DNA from: Opitutia bacterium
GTDB lineage: Bacteria; Verrucomicrobiota; Verrucomicrobiia; Opitutales; JANYDI01
Reading direction: 5' to 3'
Assembly: GCA_025363695.1 (NCBI GenBank)
Contig: JANYDI010000005.1
Coordinates: 1 to 14,347, forward strand
Length of the DNA stretch: 14,347 nt
Program-made: the position numbers and the translations under genes
Shown here: positions 12,768 to 14,347 of the stretch, piece after piece
Position numbering within the stretch: the first letter of the stretch is position 1
How the letters are laid out: each line of letters begins with the position of its first letter
Notes under the pieces: generated by a model
The model's input: only the letters and a program-made list of their open reading frames with translations
Told to the model about the DNA's origin: nothing
Databases searched by the model: none

Positions 12768-14279
12768 ATGAAAGTCGATCACGCACCGTCAAAGCCAACC
12801 GTAGACCAACCCCAAGCCCATCCGGGTGCACTTTTCGGCCATACAGTCAAAGTGTTAACGGGCGGAATACCGTTCCTAAACGACGGAAATACAAGCTCCT
12901 CCCCAAGCGCTATCATTGGGAAAGCCCTTCAGGATTCGGACCCGACAGTGCGCTACGTCTCTGCTGATAAAATAAAGGCCAGGAACCATGGCATTATGGG
13001 GCAACTCGCCCTTGCTGCAGGCAAGGACTTAGTTGCCCTCGAAACGATAGATCGATTCTGCTATGTTTCTGAAAAAACAGATGCGTTGATTAAAAAAAAT
13101 AATCTCAAAAGGGACCATCCTGAATTTCAGGCCTTAAACCAGGCCATTGTTCAGCTCAAAAAGACCCTCGAGCAGCCTGCTGACGCCATCCAGATCAAAG
13201 AAGATCTTGCAAGCGTTGAAGCCGCCCTAATTGCTCTTAGGAATAATGTTAAATCTGCGAAAAACATTGATAAGTTCAGGGTGTCGGAAACCGTAGTCGA
13301 CACCAATACAAAACCCACAATTATACAAAAAAAAGGCTGCACGTACATCGCCAAGCCAACGCCTAAAGACGATGTAGGCTTTGATGAAGATCCTGACGAC
13401 AACCGAAACGCCAATCGCAGAGAAGCTTCACTGGGAGATGCCTGGAACCTCATCCTTCCACAAGGAAGCCCCAAAATCAACATCGTCGTAGGGGGGCCTG
13501 ACGACTCATTTTACGTTACTTCAAAATTTTTTAAAGACTTCCAGCCGCTCAGATCCATCATGGAAAAGGGTCTGCTCGATAAAGTAAGCGGCATCGAAGA
13601 CATTCTTGCTGCCTGTATGCTTATGGGCGACAAGGACTTCCATATGGAAAATATCGGCGTCATCCCCGACCCCAATAAAGAAGGCCATTTTATAGCCGTT
13701 AAAATTGATCATGGCAAGTCGGGTTTAATGTTCTATGATACCCCTGAGAAACTCCTCGAGGGCTTTACCAGCATAGTCAAGGCACAGGGTTATGGCGGCG
13801 TAAAAGAAGGTGATTTTAAGATCGATCAAAAAAAGCTTAAAGCCTCACTGGAACGCATGATGGTCGCAGCCGAGACAGAAAAAATGGCCACGGCCATCAA
13901 AGTCAGCACGGCAAAAGTCCTCGATGCCGGCTTTCAGCTTTCTGCAAAAGATCTTTTAGCCGAGGAACTCACGACTTCTTGGGATAATATATCCGTAACA
14001 ACATCCGAGAATCGGATGGCCATGAAAGCCATCAGAAAGGCCATCGAATCTGGAGACCTAAAAGCACTCGATGCCATCAAAACCGCTCACTCAAAGGCTA
14101 GCCCGGACGTCCTTGCCTTCGTCAACACCCTCATAACCCACCGAAATGCCTTCAATAAGTGCAAAACTAACGAGCAAAAAGTCCAGTTTGTAGGCGATTT
14201 TTACAAAGAAAAACTCGACAAAAATATCACGGTCATCAAGGGCTTTGTAAGCCTTTTGGAAACCCAAGACCTGGTTTGA
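12768..14279 (+). CDS. kinase-like (PI3/4K- or HipA-like fold) putative effector, copy 2
   Basis: 503 residues, tandem paralogue of the gene at 11200. It shares the N-terminus (MKVDHA... GHTVKVLTGGIP at 24-35), a helical middle (~100-165), and the catalytic-like block: GCTYIAKPTPKDD (190-202), NRREASLGDAW (215-225), YVTSKFFKDFQPL (249-261), GDKDFHMENIG (287-297) and VKIDHGKSG (311-319). Lys196 in YIAKP is a reasonable ATP-binding candidate, which makes this the more complete kinase-like copy. The C-terminal ~100 codons are strongly conserved with copy 1 at DNA level (for example GCCATCGAATCTGGAGACCT in both), while residues 40-190 have diverged. No signal peptide. Kinase activity, lipid or protein, is inferred from motif order alone; a non-kinase ATP-binding role is possible. 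Confidence 0.72.
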   Translation: MKVDHAPSKPTVDQPQAHPGALFGHTVKVLTGGIPFLNDGNTSSSPSAIIGKALQDSDPTVRYVSADKIKARNHGIMGQLALAAGKDLVALETIDRFCYVSEKTDALIKKNNLKRDHPEFQALNQAIVQLKKTLEQPADAIQIKEDLASVEAALIALRNNVKSAKNIDKFRVSETVVDTNTKPTIIQKKGCTYIAKPTPKDDVGFDEDPDDNRNANRREASLGDAWNLILPQGSPKINIVVGGPDDSFYVTSKFFKDFQPLRSIMEKGLLDKVSGIEDILAACMLMGDKDFHMENIGVIPDPNKEGHFIAVKIDHGKSGLMFYDTPEKLLEGFTSIVKAQGYGGVKEGDFKIDQKKLKASLERMMVAAETEKMATAIKVSTAKVLDAGFQLSAKDLLAEELTTSWDNISVTTSENRMAMKAIRKAIESGDLKALDAIKTAHSKASPDVLAFVNTLITHRNAFNKCKTNEQKVQFVGDFYKEKLDKNITVIKGFVSLLETQDLV

Positions 14280-14307
14280 GGGGCGCATTGGGGGTTGATG
14301 CTGCGTC

Positions 14308-14331
14308 ATGGAAGTGACTCACGCACCGTAG
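14308..14331 (+). pseudogene. probable start of a degenerate third kinase-like copy
   Basis: ATGGAAGTGACTCACGCACC matches the start of copy 2 (ATGAAAGTCGATCACGCACC) at 15 of 20 positions. GTTGAT (14294-14299) stands where the other copies have GTCGAT. The frame MEVTHAP ends at TAG 14329-14331. The window ends 16 bp later, so decay cannot be told from a non-genic remnant. Confidence 0.4.
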
Positions 14332-14347
14332 TGCGCTACGCACTTCC
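14310..14347. repeat. palindromic sequence at the window edge
   Basis: GGAAGTG (14310-14316) is inverted as CACTTCC (14341-14347). Inside lie overlapping small palindromes: GCAC-CGTA-GTGC (14323-14334) and GTGCG-CTA-CGCAC (14331-14343). The element may extend beyond the window. Confidence 0.6.

Noticed and set aside
1..14347. tRNA, rRNA, phage integration site or toxin-antitoxin pair
   Set aside because: Looked for on both strands; no cloverleaf-like block, rRNA core, integrase gene or recognisable toxin family was seen.

Overview
The window looks like an accessory region of a host-associated, probably intracellular, Gram-negative bacterium. The reasons are: exported leucine-rich-repeat (LRR) proteins, one with a eukaryote-type F-box; a tandem pair of kinase-like proteins that resemble translocated effectors; a run of small basic or proline-rich unknown proteins; and an IS1595-type transposase. 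The housekeeping genes (AcnA-type aconitase, PRPP synthetase, AdiC/PotE-like antiporter) fit a proteobacterium. I cannot fix the taxon: Holosporales/Rickettsiales-like and Legionellales-like lineages are both possible.

Layout. 1-589: 3' part of an ISXO2/IS1595 transposase, cut by the window edge. 608-2592 (+): compact run of four unrecognised small genes; the last is split by a +1 frame change at a G5 run. 2640-3953 (+): basic amino acid/polyamine antiporter. 3921-4148: mirror-symmetric array of hairpins that begins inside the antiporter's last codons. 4223-6787 (+): complete acnA. 6771-10152 (-): four LRR genes, most behaving as separate promoter-gene-terminator cassettes; the largest has an N-terminal F-box and a frameshifted 3' end. 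10253-11152 (+): divergent PRPP synthetase. 11200-12735 and 12768-14279 (+): tandem paralogues with a PI-kinase/HipA-like catalytic signature. 14308-14347: apparent start of a degenerate third copy plus a palindrome.

How the parts fit. The LRR genes share a nearly identical signal peptide, a TTGACT box 28-30 nt before the start codon, and a related GGCCGCCG terminator, so whole cassettes seem to have been duplicated. The kinase-like pair also carries its upstream region in duplicate. Several small unknown proteins and the kinase-like proteins have a loosely similar N-terminal segment (GK, then FF/FLGR-like). One reading is a set of host-directed proteins interleaved with core metabolism. No secretion apparatus is visible, and export to a host is inference.

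No tRNA, rRNA or CRISPR array was seen. The longest stretch without a protein gene is 3954-4222, which holds the hairpin array and a putative acnA promoter.
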